From MGML01 sp034416335 (GTDB lineage: Bacteria; Chloroflexota; Dehalococcoidia; Dehalococcoidales; UBA2162): DNA of 64,000 nucleotides. The notes below the pieces were generated by a model. It made no database searches. It was not told the origin of the DNA and was given only the letters and a program-made list of their open reading frames with translations. Both the position numbers and the translations under genes were made by a program. The stretch covers positions 124,001 to 188,000 of the forward strand of contig DAOULV010000003.1 in the NCBI GenBank assembly GCA_034416335.1, in the 5' to 3' direction. Position 1 is the first letter of the stretch, and the number at the start of each line of letters is the position of its first letter. Shown one piece after another: positions 51,510-60,991 of the stretch.

Positions 51510-52559
51510 ATGGTAAATTCCTCAGAAGAAGTAGCAATCGTCGTCGGGACCAGCAGGATGGCCGTGGACTTATATAGCCGCCAGATTGCTGAAAGAATCC
51601 CGGTACGGCAGATCACTATATCATCTACTATCCACTGGCCCAGTCCTTCGATAAAGGAATCAATCCACCTCATAAAACTCCTCCGGGGAGATTGGAGCCT
51701 CTTACATCTGCCAAACCAGTTCCAATCACGTTACGGTAATTTTATAAACTCACCGTTCATCGTTACGATACACGATCTTATCCGCCACCATAACGTTTCA
51801 AGTACATACGTAAGCAGCCCTAAAGAAAAACTCTTCGTCGAACTTGATAAAAGAGGTTTTAAAAAAGCAAAACATATAATTGCAATCAGTAACAGCACAA
51901 AAAATGATATCGTAAAGTTCCTTGGAATTCCCGCTGAAAAAATAAGCGTTGTTTACCAGGGTGTGGACCATCAGATATACTATCCGCGTAAACGGGACGA
52001 GCAGAGTAATGAATATATATTATTCGTCGGTTCGGACGACCCGAGAAAGAATTTTATAACCTTACTCGAAGCCTTTTCTATAGTTAAGAAAGACTCCCGG
52101 TTTAAGTCATTAAAAGTTGTTCAAACGGGTTTCAGCAGAGACGGCACTGCCAGAAACGCTACACTCGAAGCGATTGATAGACTTCATCTTACCGATGACA
52201 TTATCTTCCCGGATTTCTGGGGAGAAGATGAACTTGCTAAATATTACTCAAATGCCGTCTGCTTTGTGTTGCCGTCACTGTATGAAGGCTTCGGATTACC
52301 GCCGCTTGAGGCTATGGCCTGCGGGTGCCCGGTGATCACCTCCAATGTATCATCACTCCCGGAAGTTGTCGGTGATGCCGGAATACTTGTCGATCCCGAA
52401 GACCCTAATCGGCTTGCTGAAGAGATAGTGCGGGTCTTAACCGATAACGAGTTAAAGAACAGTATGATAGAAAAGGGATTGTCACGGGCAAAAGAATTCA
52501 CCTGGCAAAAGACTGCGGAGGAAACATTACAGGTATACAATAAAGTCCTGAATGGATAA
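51510..52559 (+). CDS. GT4-family glycosyltransferase
   Basis: 349 residues of the GT-B fold. The late E-G-F-G-L-P-P-L-E near 260 is the E-x7-E nucleotide-sugar motif, and the R/K of the donor site is in F-V-G-S-D-D-P-R-K near 170. Middle I-A-I-S-N-S-T-K and V-V-Y-Q-G-V-D-H are typical GT4 hinge stretches. Acceptor unknown; glycan, trehalose, or lipid sugar transfer are all possible. GalT follows 58 bases later. No signal sequence or membrane helix. Confidence 0.92.
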   Translation: MVNSSEEVAIVVGTSRMAVDLYSRQIAERIPVRQITISSTIHWPSPSIKESIHLIKLLRGDWSLLHLPNQFQSRYGNFINSPFIVTIHDLIRHHNVSSTYVSSPKEKLFVELDKRGFKKAKHIIAISNSTKNDIVKFLGIPAEKISVVYQGVDHQIYYPRKRDEQSNEYILFVGSDDPRKNFITLLEAFSIVKKDSRFKSLKVVQTGFSRDGTARNATLEAIDRLHLTDDIIFPDFWGEDELAKYYSNAVCFVLPSLYEGFGLPPLEAMACGCPVITSNVSSLPEVVGDAGILVDPEDPNRLAEEIVRVLTDNELKNSMIEKGLSRAKEFTWQKTAEETLQVYNKVLNG

Positions 52560-52617
52560 CAGGCTGATATTTTTTAACTGGAGTTAGTTTATTTCGTTAA
52601 CGTAGAAAAGAGGAATT

Positions 52618-53628
52618 ATGCCGGAATTAAGACAGGATCCAACCACGAGAGAATGGGTTATCATAGCCCCCGAAAGGGCTAAAAGACCGCATTCCGAGGA
52701 AAACGAAGAGCAAAAGTTAACATTGCCCGATTGGGATGAGACATGTCCGTTCTGTCCGGGCAACGAAGAGGAAACACCGCCTGAGTTATTCAGGATTCCT
52801 TCGTCGGATAATGACTCTTCCTGGTCGTTAAGAGTCGTCCCCAACCGGTTTGCCGCCTTGTCACACGAAAAAACTAACTCCGGGCAGAGCGGGACTTACT
52901 TCACCCGTAAAATGGGCGGTTTCGGAGAACACGAGGTAATTATCGAAACCCCGTCTCACAATTCCGCTCTTGCGTTGTTACCTTATGAGCAAGTTGAAAA
53001 TCTGCTGATAGCATACCATGAACGATATAACGCCCTGAAAAGTAACAGCGAACTGAAATTCATAACTATATTTAAAAACTACGGTTCTGCATCCGGAACA
53101 TCGCTGGCACATCCTCACTCTCAACTGGTAGCTTCTCCCATAATGACCCCTTATTATCATCTTCGGTTCGATGTTGCTGTCGACTATTACGCTGATAAAG
53201 GATCATGTTTATACTGCGATATGCTTGCCGAAGAGTTACGTGCGGGGGAAAGGATTGTAACGGAAACTGAAAACTATATCGTATTGAATCCGTACGCTTC
53301 ACGGGTTCCGTATGAGACCTGGATTGTTCCCAGAGAGCATCTCTCGTCTTTCGGAATGGTCCCAAAAACCGGCCTTGAAGAAATAGCCAAGGTACTTAAA
53401 GATACCACCCTGTGTCTTTACCGTGAACTTGACGACCCTGCGTTCAATCTTCTTGTCGATACTTCAATCATTACAGATGAGGATAATCCCTATTACCAGT
53501 GGCATATCAGAATAATGCCGAGACTTGCTTTCATTGCCGGATTCGAAATGGGGTCGGGAATATATATAAATGCCGTTCCTCCGGAGAAGGCGACGGAACT
53601 ATTGAAACACTGTATGGGTACTCTCTAA
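52618..53628 (+). CDS. galT: Galactose-1-phosphate uridylyltransferase GalT
   Basis: 336 residues of the HIT superfamily. The active-site H-P-H-S-Q near 160 contains the histidine that forms the uridylyl intermediate. C-P-F-C-P-G-N-E near 42 and C-L-Y-C near 200 give zinc-binding cysteines, N-R-F near 82 is a UDP contact. It exchanges UMP between UDP-glucose and galactose-1-phosphate. The operon lacks GalK and GalE, so it may be used for sugar-1-phosphate or ADP/UDP-sugar exchange other than the Leloir pathway. A second GalT-like gene lies at 63395. Confidence 0.93.
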   Translation: MPELRQDPTTREWVIIAPERAKRPHSEENEEQKLTLPDWDETCPFCPGNEEETPPELFRIPSSDNDSSWSLRVVPNRFAALSHEKTNSGQSGTYFTRKMGGFGEHEVIIETPSHNSALALLPYEQVENLLIAYHERYNALKSNSELKFITIFKNYGSASGTSLAHPHSQLVASPIMTPYYHLRFDVAVDYYADKGSCLYCDMLAEELRAGERIVTETENYIVLNPYASRVPYETWIVPREHLSSFGMVPKTGLEEIAKVLKDTTLCLYRELDDPAFNLLVDTSIITDEDNPYYQWHIRIMPRLAFIAGFEMGSGIYINAVPPEKATELLKHCMGTL

Positions 53629-53796
53629 CCAAATGAACGCACTACTCTTAAACAGTAAAACCGACTATTAAGGACTCAAACCTCGAAAAAGTCCTGAACC
53701 CTTACCACGCCAATATAGTCTCCACTATGTATTTAAGATATTACTCACTGAAACGCTGATAACTTATTTGTATTGTCTATCACCCTATGCCAGAAT

Positions 53797-54525
53797 ATGG
53801 TAATGATTTTCCAGATTATTCTGGCTGCTGTTGCGGTTATCGCCGGAGCAGTAGCTTCTATCGCCGGTTTTGGTATCGGCAGCCTGCTTACCCCCCTGCT
53901 GGCACTGGAAACCGGTATGAGTATCGCCGTTGTCGGAGTATCGATAGCACATTTTCTCGGAACGGCATTACGGTTTTTCCTTCTCAGAAAATCTTTGAAT
54001 AAGCAGGTCTTGCTTACTTTCGGCCTGACCAGTGCAGCCGGTGGGCTCCTGGGAGCTTTTCTTCATAACAGTTTCCAGAATGATGTACTGACAATCGTGT
54101 TCGGATGTCTTCTTCTACTGACCGGTATATCGGGAATAACCGGACTCGCGGAAAAAGTCAGATTCAGGAGTTTTGCAGCCTGGCTGCTTGGAGGAATTTC
54201 CGGAGTTTTCGGGGGTCTGGTCGGGAATCAGGGGAGCATCCGCTCCGGCGCGATGCTGGGATTCAACCTGGATAAGGACCAGTTCGTATCGACTGCCACA
54301 GGTATCGCACTTATGGTAGATATCGCACGCCTGCCGGTGTACCTTGCCGGTCAATGGGACCAGCTGGGTACGATATGGTATTTTATACTCATTACGGCAG
54401 TCGGGGTAATTGCCGGCACCATTGCGGGTAGAAAATTACTTGAAAAGATACCTGATACTATCTTCAAAAAAGTGGTATCAATAATTATCCTCGTAATCGG
54501 TATTCTCATCCTTATAAGGATATAA
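53797..54525 (+). CDS. TSUP-family (TauE/SafE) membrane transporter
   Basis: 242 residues, seven to eight membrane helices. G-F-G-I-G-S-L-L-T-P near 22 and G-G-L-V-G-N-Q-G-S near 140 are the paired TSUP half-repeat signatures. These carry sulfite, sulfoacetate, taurine or other anions, often outward. Frame opens at 53773, but I use ATG 53797, whose context better fits the first helix; ATG 53803 is also possible. No ribosome site stands out. Neighbours give no substrate clue. Confidence 0.9.
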   Translation: MVMIFQIILAAVAVIAGAVASIAGFGIGSLLTPLLALETGMSIAVVGVSIAHFLGTALRFFLLRKSLNKQVLLTFGLTSAAGGLLGAFLHNSFQNDVLTIVFGCLLLLTGISGITGLAEKVRFRSFAAWLLGGISGVFGGLVGNQGSIRSGAMLGFNLDKDQFVSTATGIALMVDIARLPVYLAGQWDQLGTIWYFILITAVGVIAGTIAGRKLLEKIPDTIFKKVVSIIILVIGILILIRI

Positions 54526-54565
54526 ATCTTGGATATTCGTATCGATATCGAATGTTCCAGCCCGT

Positions 54566-54814
54566 TTACTTTTTAATCGACCTGGCAAATTCTTTGACCT
54601 GGTATTCCCATTCCCGGGTTACCATTTCTACTGAAGTCACCTTGTCTTCCTTCGAGACTGCAATTTCAACTCCACCGCCGCCTCCTTTAAAGTAAGCGAA
54701 GTCATCGTCTTGCTCAATTACTTCCAGCTCGTATCCCCTGGGGCCAAAAAATGCCAGGGCTTTTGTCATCACTTCTTCCGGCTTTATTTTTGTTTTAGTA
54801 TTAAGCCTGAGCAT
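54566..54814 (-). CDS. Small conserved-looking protein, unknown
   Basis: 82 residues with predicted helix-strand-strand-helix order: K-P-E-E-V-M-T-K-A-L-A-F-F, a G-Y-E-L-E-V-I-E strand, a G-G-G-G-G-V-E-I hairpin, and a final W-E-Y-Q-V-K-E-F helix. No family recognised. GGGAAGG lies before its ATG, 15 bases after the 54830 gene, so the two make an operon. Confidence 0.7.
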   Translation of the reverse strand: MLRLNTKTKIKPEEVMTKALAFFGPRGYELEVIEQDDDFAYFKGGGGGVEIAVSKEDKVTSVEMVTREWEYQVKEFARSIKK

Positions 54815-54829
54815 ACCCGTCCTTCCCTT

Positions 54830-55045
54830 TTAGTCAGGCAGTTTCTTAGTACCATTCCAATTCTGAAATGCTTCTACCTCGCTACCTATGGATTCTGCTA
54901 TATGGCAGCCGTGGGAAGCCGCAAGGAGCTGGTACATACCTATCGCAGCGTCCGCCAGCTTATCCTGAGCGCGCAGGACGAATACAGGTTCATCGTCTTT
55001 TATTCCGGGAATTGATATTTTTCCATACTTACCTGATACAGCCAT
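54830..55045 (-). CDS. Small protein with central H-G-C-H motif, unknown
   Basis: 71 residues. A-Q-D-K-L-A-D-A-A-I-G-M-Y near 29 is helical, S-H-G-C-H-I near 46 offers a metal or thiol site, and the end is W-N-G-T-K-K-L-P-D. AGGAGG lies 6 bases before the ATG, so translation is likely. First gene of a two-gene operon. No family recognised. Confidence 0.72.
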   Translation of the reverse strand: MAVSGKYGKISIPGIKDDEPVFVLRAQDKLADAAIGMYQLLAASHGCHIAESIGSEVEAFQNWNGTKKLPD

Positions 55046-55389
55046 ATTATCCCTCCTGTTTATAACTTTCAGTTGCTGTTTATTGTTTTTATATCCGTCT
55101 CCTCATCTCTTTTCTACCTGCCGTTTATAATTGTTTTAGTCTAGCAGTTTCGTGGTTAAATACTTATCACACAAAACCGAAAAATGTAACAATATTATTG
55201 CATTTATGAGAATATTAAAATAACACAGGTTCATAATAACAGCCGGCTAAATTTTATGATTATTCGATGGGTCCGAATTTGAAATCATTTGTCGATAAAC
55301 AATAAATCATAATGAGATTATTGTTATAATATTCTAAAGGGTATAAGAACGATATAGACGGAAGAATACAGAGAACTGGAGAAAAATCA
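55046..55389. other. Intergenic region, small-protein operon to oxidoreductase
   Basis: About 344 A/T-rich bases without a supported gene, lying between divergent starts. An extended -10 promoter at 55322 serves the plus-strand gene; no equally good minus promoter is visible. Confidence 0.5.
55322..55330 (+). promoter_or_regulatory. Extended -10 promoter for the disulfide oxidoreductase
   Basis: TGTTATAAT is an extended -10 box with TATAAT at 55325-55330; there is no clear -35. Predicted start near 55337, about 53 bases before the ATG. Confidence 0.5.
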
Positions 55390-56745
55390 ATGGAAGAATA
55401 CGATATCGTTGTAATCGGCTCCGGTGCGGGTATGATAATCGTTGAAGAAAGCGTGAACAGCGGTAAAAAAGTTGCATTGATCGATAAAGGGCCCCGACTG
55501 GGGGGTACATGCCTAAACTACGGATGCGTTCCATCCAAGATGCTGATACACACGGCTGACCGTGTCATGGAAATAAGAAAAGCCAGAGAGCTTGGTATTG
55601 ATGTTAATATCGAAGCTATTGATTTCAATGCGATTATATCGAGGATGAGAAAATCAAGAGATTCAGCGGAAAAAGAGGTCAGAAAGGGTATCCGGAGCAT
55701 TGAAGGTCTTGATTTTTATGAGGGTGAAGCATATTTTACCGATGATTATACGCTTAATGTAAACGGTGAAATCATAAAAGGGAACAGGATATTTTTAGCA
55801 TCGGGAAGTCGCCCCGTCGTACCTCCGATTAAAGGTCTTGACACGGTAGATTGCCTGACAAATGAAACTGTTCTTGAGCTAAAAGACAGGCCGGAAAGCT
55901 TGATAATTATCGGGGGAGGCTATATCGGGGTCGAATATGCTCATTTCTTTGAAGCAATGGGGACGAAAGTCACGATTATCGAAATGAGTGATCGACTGGT
56001 TATGTCAGAAGAACCTGAAATGGCTGATATGTTACTAAAAGAATTACGAAAACGCCTGGATATTATGTTAAATGCAAAAGTAGTAGAGATAAAAAAGGAA
56101 GCAGGACTGATCAGTGTTATTACCGAAGACGCCGCAAATGCCAAAACATCTGCGACAAGTGCAAAGGCAGTTATGATAGCGATTGGCAGAAGGTCTAATG
56201 CCGACCTGTTAAAGGTGGAAAATTCGGGTATAGACGTCGATAACAGAAGATTTATCAAGGTCGATGATTTCTTCGAGACGAATAAAAAGAATATATATGC
56301 AGTCGGAGATGCCAACGGGCAGCAGATGTTTACCCATGTAGCCAACAGAGAAGCAGCTCTGGCTATCCATAATGTTCTGGAGACAGACAGAGCTGTGATA
56401 AACCGGGATGCCGTACCTCATGCCGTGTACTCATACCCTCAAATTGCTTCGGTAGGATTAAGAGAGTCGGAAGCCAGAGAAAAGTATTCCATAGTGACAA
56501 GCACGACACGGTATTTCGATACCGCCAAGGGCGAAGCAATGATGGAAAGAGACGGATTCACCAAGGTTATATTAGACAAAGAGAGCGGCAATATCCTTGG
56601 TTTTCATGTAATAGGGCCCTATGCTCCGATATTAGTCCAGGAAGTTGTTAATGCGATGTCTTCAGGAGGAAACGTCGGGGAGATTAACGACAGTATTCAC
56701 ATACACCCGGCTCTTTCGGAATTGATTCCGATGTCGCTGTATTAG
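55390..56745 (+). CDS. FAD-dependent pyridine nucleotide-disulfide oxidoreductase (dihydrolipoamide dehydrogenase-like)
   Basis: 451 residues: FAD loop G-S-G-A-G-M near 11, redox disulfide G-G-T-C-L-N-Y-G-C-V-P near 40 (C-x4-C), NAD(P) loop G-G-G-Y-I-G-V-E near 178, FAD site A-V-G-D-A near 300, and the C-terminal catalytic histidine in H-I-H-P-A-L-S-E near 440. Full set of residues, so an active reductase for a disulfide, lipoamide, mercuric ion, or a low-molecular-weight thiol. No lipoyl or 2-oxoacid dehydrogenase genes are nearby, so dihydrolipoamide dehydrogenase itself is not proven. It precedes the large sensor kinase by 58 bases. Confidence 0.93.
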   Translation: MEEYDIVVIGSGAGMIIVEESVNSGKKVALIDKGPRLGGTCLNYGCVPSKMLIHTADRVMEIRKARELGIDVNIEAIDFNAIISRMRKSRDSAEKEVRKGIRSIEGLDFYEGEAYFTDDYTLNVNGEIIKGNRIFLASGSRPVVPPIKGLDTVDCLTNETVLELKDRPESLIIIGGGYIGVEYAHFFEAMGTKVTIIEMSDRLVMSEEPEMADMLLKELRKRLDIMLNAKVVEIKKEAGLISVITEDAANAKTSATSAKAVMIAIGRRSNADLLKVENSGIDVDNRRFIKVDDFFETNKKNIYAVGDANGQQMFTHVANREAALAIHNVLETDRAVINRDAVPHAVYSYPQIASVGLRESEAREKYSIVTSTTRYFDTAKGEAMMERDGFTKVILDKESGNILGFHVIGPYAPILVQEVVNAMSSGGNVGEINDSIHIHPALSELIPMSLY

Positions 56746-56803
56746 TAACTGCGCATCGAATAATTTAGTATCGGTATCGTTTGCACAACAGTAGGTATCA
56801 TTA

Positions 56804-59443
56804 ATGGTTGAAAAGACAGGGAACGAAGGCGGAAATAACAGGCCTGATATTATTAACAATCGAAATATTGTTATTGTCTTTATATGGGCAGCGATTACCG
56901 TTACTCTCTACTTATTAAGCAGCAGTAACTACCTGCTCTATCACAGCCTGGCAGAAATATTCAGTATTGTTATCGCTTTCGGTATCTTTACGTTTGCATG
57001 GAATGCACGCCGTATTATCGATAACCACTATCTCATGTTTATCGGTATCGCCTATCTGTTTATCGGCGGTATTGACTTTCTGCATATCCTGGCATACCGG
57101 GGAATGGGTGTATTTCCGGATATTGGAAGTAATTTAGCTACCCAGTTGTGGATAGCTGCCAGGTACCTCCAGGCTGCTTCGCTGCTGATTGCACCTTTTT
57201 TCATTAACCGTAAACTAAAGATAAACACCACTCTGGTGACATTCGCTGTCGTTACAGCTCTCATCATCGGCACAATTTTTTACTGGCAGATATTTCCGGA
57301 CGCCTTCTCCGAAGAGACCGGTCTGACACCGTTCAAAATAATCAGCGAATACATTGTCTCCGCAATTCTCTTGATTGCAGCATGGTTGCTCTACAAAAGT
57401 CGCAATGATTTTCATCCGAAGGTCAGGAGATTTATCATCGCATCGATATTCGTTACCATCGCGTCTGAAATGGCATTCACACTCTACACCGATGCGTACG
57501 GATTAATGAACATGGCGGGTCATATCCTGAAAATAGTAGCATTTTTCTTGATATATAAAGCACTCGTCGAAACAGGACTAAAAGCCCCTTACGAGTTACT
57601 TTTTCACAACCTCAGACAAAGCGAGAAAAATCTGACAGACCAGGCCTCGGAACTATCCCGGCTTAACGACGAACTGTTACAGGAAGTCGACGTCCGAAAA
57701 AGGGCCGAGACGCTTGCTCAACAGAGTGAACAGAAATACCGGAACCTGTTCAGTATGATGACCGAGGCGTTCGCGTTTTCTGAAATAATTCTGGATGATT
57801 CGGGAAAACCCTGTGATTATCGTTTCATTGAGGTTAACAAGGCTTTTTACGAACTCACCGGATTATCCGATGTTGAAGGGAAAACAGCCAAAGAAGTAAT
57901 CCCGGATATGGAACAAAACTGGATAGACACCTACGCTGATGTTGCCATCAGCGGTACTCCGATACATTTCGAAAACTACAGTTCCCCGCTGGACAGGTGG
58001 TACGATGTATACGCATATTCTCCCGAGGAAATGCATTTTGTTACCCTTTTCAGGGATATTACTACCCAGAAAAAAATTGAAAATGATACCATCAGTTTAT
58101 CCAAATTTCCGTCGGAAAATCCGAACGTGGTACTCAGAATATCCGCCGATGGTCGAATCCTCTATGCCAATGCCGCCAGCAGTCCCCTGCTCGAGTTCTG
58201 GAAAACATCGGAAGGTCAGTCCCTCCCCGAACAGTACCGGAATATGGCGTCTGAGATAATCCGGACGGGCACACGGCAGGGTGTCGAGGTAGAGTACGCC
58301 GGGCATGTTCTTTTCCTTTATTTCACTCCTATCGAAGAGATGGGTTATCTGAATATATACGGCACTGACATCACCAGCCGTAAACGAGGTGAGGATGCCC
58401 TGCGTAAAAGCCAGAATGACCTGAAACGAGCCCAGACGGTAGCCCTGATTGGAAGCTGGAGACTCGACGTTCGCCAGAATACCCTCATATGGTCTGACGA
58501 AACGTACCGTATTTTCGGTATACCAGCAGATACAATAATGACCTATGAGAGATTTCTTGACAGCGTCCACCCGGATGACCGGGAATATGTTGATAATGAA
58601 TGGAACGCCGCACTCCAGGGTGAAGAATACGATATTGAACACCGTGTTTTAGTAGATAACGAGATAAAGTGGGTCCGCGAAATCGCCGAACTCGAATTCG
58701 ACGAACAGGGTATGCTTGTAGGGGGTTTTGGAACCGTACAGGACATTACCGATATTAAGAAAGCAGAGCAGATTAAAGACGAATTTATCGGCCTCGTCTC
58801 GCATGAGTTACGTACCCCCCTCACCATAATAATCGGCTCGTTAAGATCGGCTATGCCGCCCGGAATATCTCCGGAAGATACATATGAACTCCTGCACAAC
58901 GCCCTCGAAGGAGCCGAATCACTGGCTGAAATACTCGAAAACATGCTCGAGTTGTCCAGATATCAGGCAAACAGACTGCAGCTCGAACTACGGCGAACTA
59001 CAATTCCCGATATAGCCGCAAGCGTAATCGAAAAACTCAGAGGACAGGGCATTACTCAACAAATAACTACCGATTTCCCTGCTGATTTACCCCGGATTAA
59101 AGCCGATCCGATACGAGTGGAAAGAATCCTGTACAATCTCATGGAAAATGCATCCAAGTATTCCCCGGCTATCAGTGAAATAAAGATTTCGTGCAGGGAA
59201 GGAGAAGGTTATATCGTTACGGGCGTAACCGACCAGGGAGAAGGAATATCGTCCGAAGATCAGGAAAAACTCTTCGAACCGTTCCGGAGATTGATTAGTC
59301 CCGCCAGAAGAACAAGCGGTGTCGGCCTCGGTCTTGTCGTCTGTAAAAGGCTGGTCGAAGCCCAGGGGGGCTGGATAAAGGTAGAATCCGAACCGGGGAA
59401 GGGGGCCACCTTCTCATTTGCTTTACCAATTTATCAGGAATAA
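56804..59443 (+). CDS. Hybrid-free MASE3-PAS sensor histidine kinase
   Basis: 879 residues. Residues 20-260 are seven or so membrane helices of a MASE3-type sensor (G-G-I-D-F-L-H-I-L near 85). Then a coiled coil (about 275-310), three PAS domains (about 312-425, 435-525, 545-650), the HisKA box with F-I-G-L-V-S-H-E-L-R-T-P near 660, and HATPase (N of E-N-A-S-K-Y near 785, D-Q-G-E-G-I near 808, G-V-G-L-G-L). Lies on the plus strand facing a single-receiver gene on the minus strand; likely partners are that receiver or the OmpR-type regulator at 60108. Confidence 0.93.
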   Translation: MVEKTGNEGGNNRPDIINNRNIVIVFIWAAITVTLYLLSSSNYLLYHSLAEIFSIVIAFGIFTFAWNARRIIDNHYLMFIGIAYLFIGGIDFLHILAYRGMGVFPDIGSNLATQLWIAARYLQAASLLIAPFFINRKLKINTTLVTFAVVTALIIGTIFYWQIFPDAFSEETGLTPFKIISEYIVSAILLIAAWLLYKSRNDFHPKVRRFIIASIFVTIASEMAFTLYTDAYGLMNMAGHILKIVAFFLIYKALVETGLKAPYELLFHNLRQSEKNLTDQASELSRLNDELLQEVDVRKRAETLAQQSEQKYRNLFSMMTEAFAFSEIILDDSGKPCDYRFIEVNKAFYELTGLSDVEGKTAKEVIPDMEQNWIDTYADVAISGTPIHFENYSSPLDRWYDVYAYSPEEMHFVTLFRDITTQKKIENDTISLSKFPSENPNVVLRISADGRILYANAASSPLLEFWKTSEGQSLPEQYRNMASEIIRTGTRQGVEVEYAGHVLFLYFTPIEEMGYLNIYGTDITSRKRGEDALRKSQNDLKRAQTVALIGSWRLDVRQNTLIWSDETYRIFGIPADTIMTYERFLDSVHPDDREYVDNEWNAALQGEEYDIEHRVLVDNEIKWVREIAELEFDEQGMLVGGFGTVQDITDIKKAEQIKDEFIGLVSHELRTPLTIIIGSLRSAMPPGISPEDTYELLHNALEGAESLAEILENMLELSRYQANRLQLELRRTTIPDIAASVIEKLRGQGITQQITTDFPADLPRIKADPIRVERILYNLMENASKYSPAISEIKISCREGEGYIVTGVTDQGEGISSEDQEKLFEPFRRLISPARRTSGVGLGLVVCKRLVEAQGGWIKVESEPGKGATFSFALPIYQE

Positions 59444-59476
59444 AACCCAGTGGCAGGTCTCGTTCAATAATTAGCT

Positions 59477-59501
59477 AACCGGAATGGTCTATTATCCGGT
59501 T
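59477..59501. terminator. Hairpin between convergent kinase and receiver genes
   Basis: AACCGGA pairs with TCCGGTT over an 11-base loop, then TTCTTTCTCC. It overlaps the stop codon of the receiver gene and serves the kinase transcript. Confidence 0.5.
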
Positions 59502-59866
59502 TCTTTCTCCCTTAGAAGTATCTTAATCCTCTCTGCCACGTCCTCGGGATTGAAAGGTTTTGTTACAAAATCATCTGCCCCGTTACCGATAGCTTTGTAC
59601 CGATTTATGGAATCGGCGCTGAAAGCGATAACTGGAAGTTGCGTAAAGGTTCGCAGCCTCTTTAAGAACTCATTACCGTCTACTTCGGGCATAACTATAT
59701 CGAGTAATATAATGTCCGGGTTTAGTGAATCGACTTGTTCCAGAGCTTCCTTACCGGAAGTCAAGGTCGTTACTTCAAATCCATGAAGCCTGAGACTTAC
59801 TTCGATAAATTTTAGTACTCTAGGTTCATCATCCACTACCAGCACGCTAATCTGTCTTTCAATCAT
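59492..59866 (-). CDS. Single-domain response regulator (receiver only)
   Basis: About 124 residues that make only a receiver: D-D-E-P acid pair near 12, phosphorylation site D56 in D-I-I-L-L-D-I-V, conserved K near 106 in V-T-K-P-F. I use ATG 59866; a TTG 12 bases upstream with AGGA before it is an alternative. Such proteins act in phosphorelays or bind partner proteins. Faces the MASE3 kinase tail to tail and lies next to the divergent OmpR-type regulator, so all three may form one relay (inference). Confidence 0.9.
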   Translation of the reverse strand: MIERQISVLVVDDEPRVLKFIEVSLRLHGFEVTTLTSGKEALEQVDSLNPDIILLDIVMPEVDGNEFLKRLRTFTQLPVIAFSADSINRYKAIGNGADDFVTKPFNPEDVAERIKILLREKETG

Positions 59867-60050
59867 GTTATCAACCAACTGTCCTTAGTCGAGTAAGAAA
59901 CTCGCACTTTCGTCCTGCTTACTCAGGAATAATAAACCAGATAATGTGGAATTGTTATAAAACTAGATATAAAGATATCTCATAAATATAACATTTTTCA
60001 CACCCTACACTGCCTGCCGTCTGTATAAGCAGAGTTTTATGATTCACAAT

Positions 60051-60080
60051 TTGACAATATTGATTTGTAGTAAATATTAT
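60051..60080 (+). promoter_or_regulatory. Sigma-70 promoter for the OmpR-type regulator
   Basis: TTGACA (60051-60056) and TATTAT (60075-60080), spacer 18. Predicted start near 60087, only about 20 bases before the TTG start codon. Confidence 0.7.
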
Positions 60081-60107
60081 AGGTTGAAAAAGTACCGGGA
60101 GGGTATT

Positions 60108-60809
60108 TTGGTAAAACAATTTCAGGTGCTTGTTGTCGATGACGAACCCCGGATAGTGAAATTTCTCCAGGTAAAACTGAAATCCTCAGGATATGAGGTA
60201 TTCACTGCATCTACAGGTGAAGAAGCTCTGGAACTGGTCCAGGCACAGGAACCTGACATCGTAGTGCTGGATATCCTGATGCCCGGGATGGACGGCCTCG
60301 AAACACTCAAGCAGATACGAGCCATTTCCGGTGTCCCCGTTATTATACTCAGTGCGATGGGAGAGAATACCGATAAGGTTAAAGGACTGAGACTGGGCGC
60401 TGATGACTACCTCTCTAAACCATTCAGCCCCGACGAACTGGTTGCACGTATCGAAGCTATCGGACGACGCATCGCATCCGACGAGCAACGTAAGACATAC
60501 GAAGAATTTTCTATCGGGGACGTAACGATTCACTTCAACAGCCGGACCGTCACAAGAGATAACAAAGAAATGCACCTTACCAGGATAGAATGGCTCCTGC
60601 TGAGCGAACTTGCCCAGAATGCAGGGAGCCTTATGCTTTACAGCGACCTGCTAACCCGGATCTGGGGGCCGGAATACAGGGATGACGTACAGATACTTCG
60701 TACCTGGATAAGTCGTCTCAGGAACAAGATAGAAGACGACCCGAAACGCCCTTCACTTATCCGTACCGTCCCGAAAACCGGATATATTATCGAGAATTCT
60801 CCCGACTAG
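60108..60809 (+). CDS. OmpR/PhoB-family response regulator (winged helix)
   Basis: 233 residues: receiver with D11-D12 pair, D55 in V-V-L-D-I-L, K near 104, then a winged helix (about 130-230) with L-T-R-I-E-W-L-L-L-S-E-L and the recognition helix V-Q-I-L-R-T-W-I-S-R-L-R-N-K. I start at TTG 60108, with GGGAGGG upstream and with the family's usual N-terminus, rather than the far upstream ATG at 60039 that would lie ahead of the promoter. Close to PhoB/PhoP in plan; the Pho-like repeats before arsC are a possible target (speculative). Confidence 0.93.
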   Translation: MVKQFQVLVVDDEPRIVKFLQVKLKSSGYEVFTASTGEEALELVQAQEPDIVVLDILMPGMDGLETLKQIRAISGVPVIILSAMGENTDKVKGLRLGADDYLSKPFSPDELVARIEAIGRRIASDEQRKTYEEFSIGDVTIHFNSRTVTRDNKEMHLTRIEWLLLSELAQNAGSLMLYSDLLTRIWGPEYRDDVQILRTWISRLRNKIEDDPKRPSLIRTVPKTGYIIENSPD

Positions 60810-60991
60810 TCATTCTCTTCAATAAATATCTCCGAATGTTCTAAATGTCATACTTTTGACATCTTTTTTAGTTTCATTTTATGACTTTTCAATTTCGTTA
60901 CTGGTAAATTACAGTCAGTATATCGATTATCCCGGAATACCAAACTATTCAATGCCTGAAAATTTCGAGTAACGTGCAAAGGATTTTTGCC

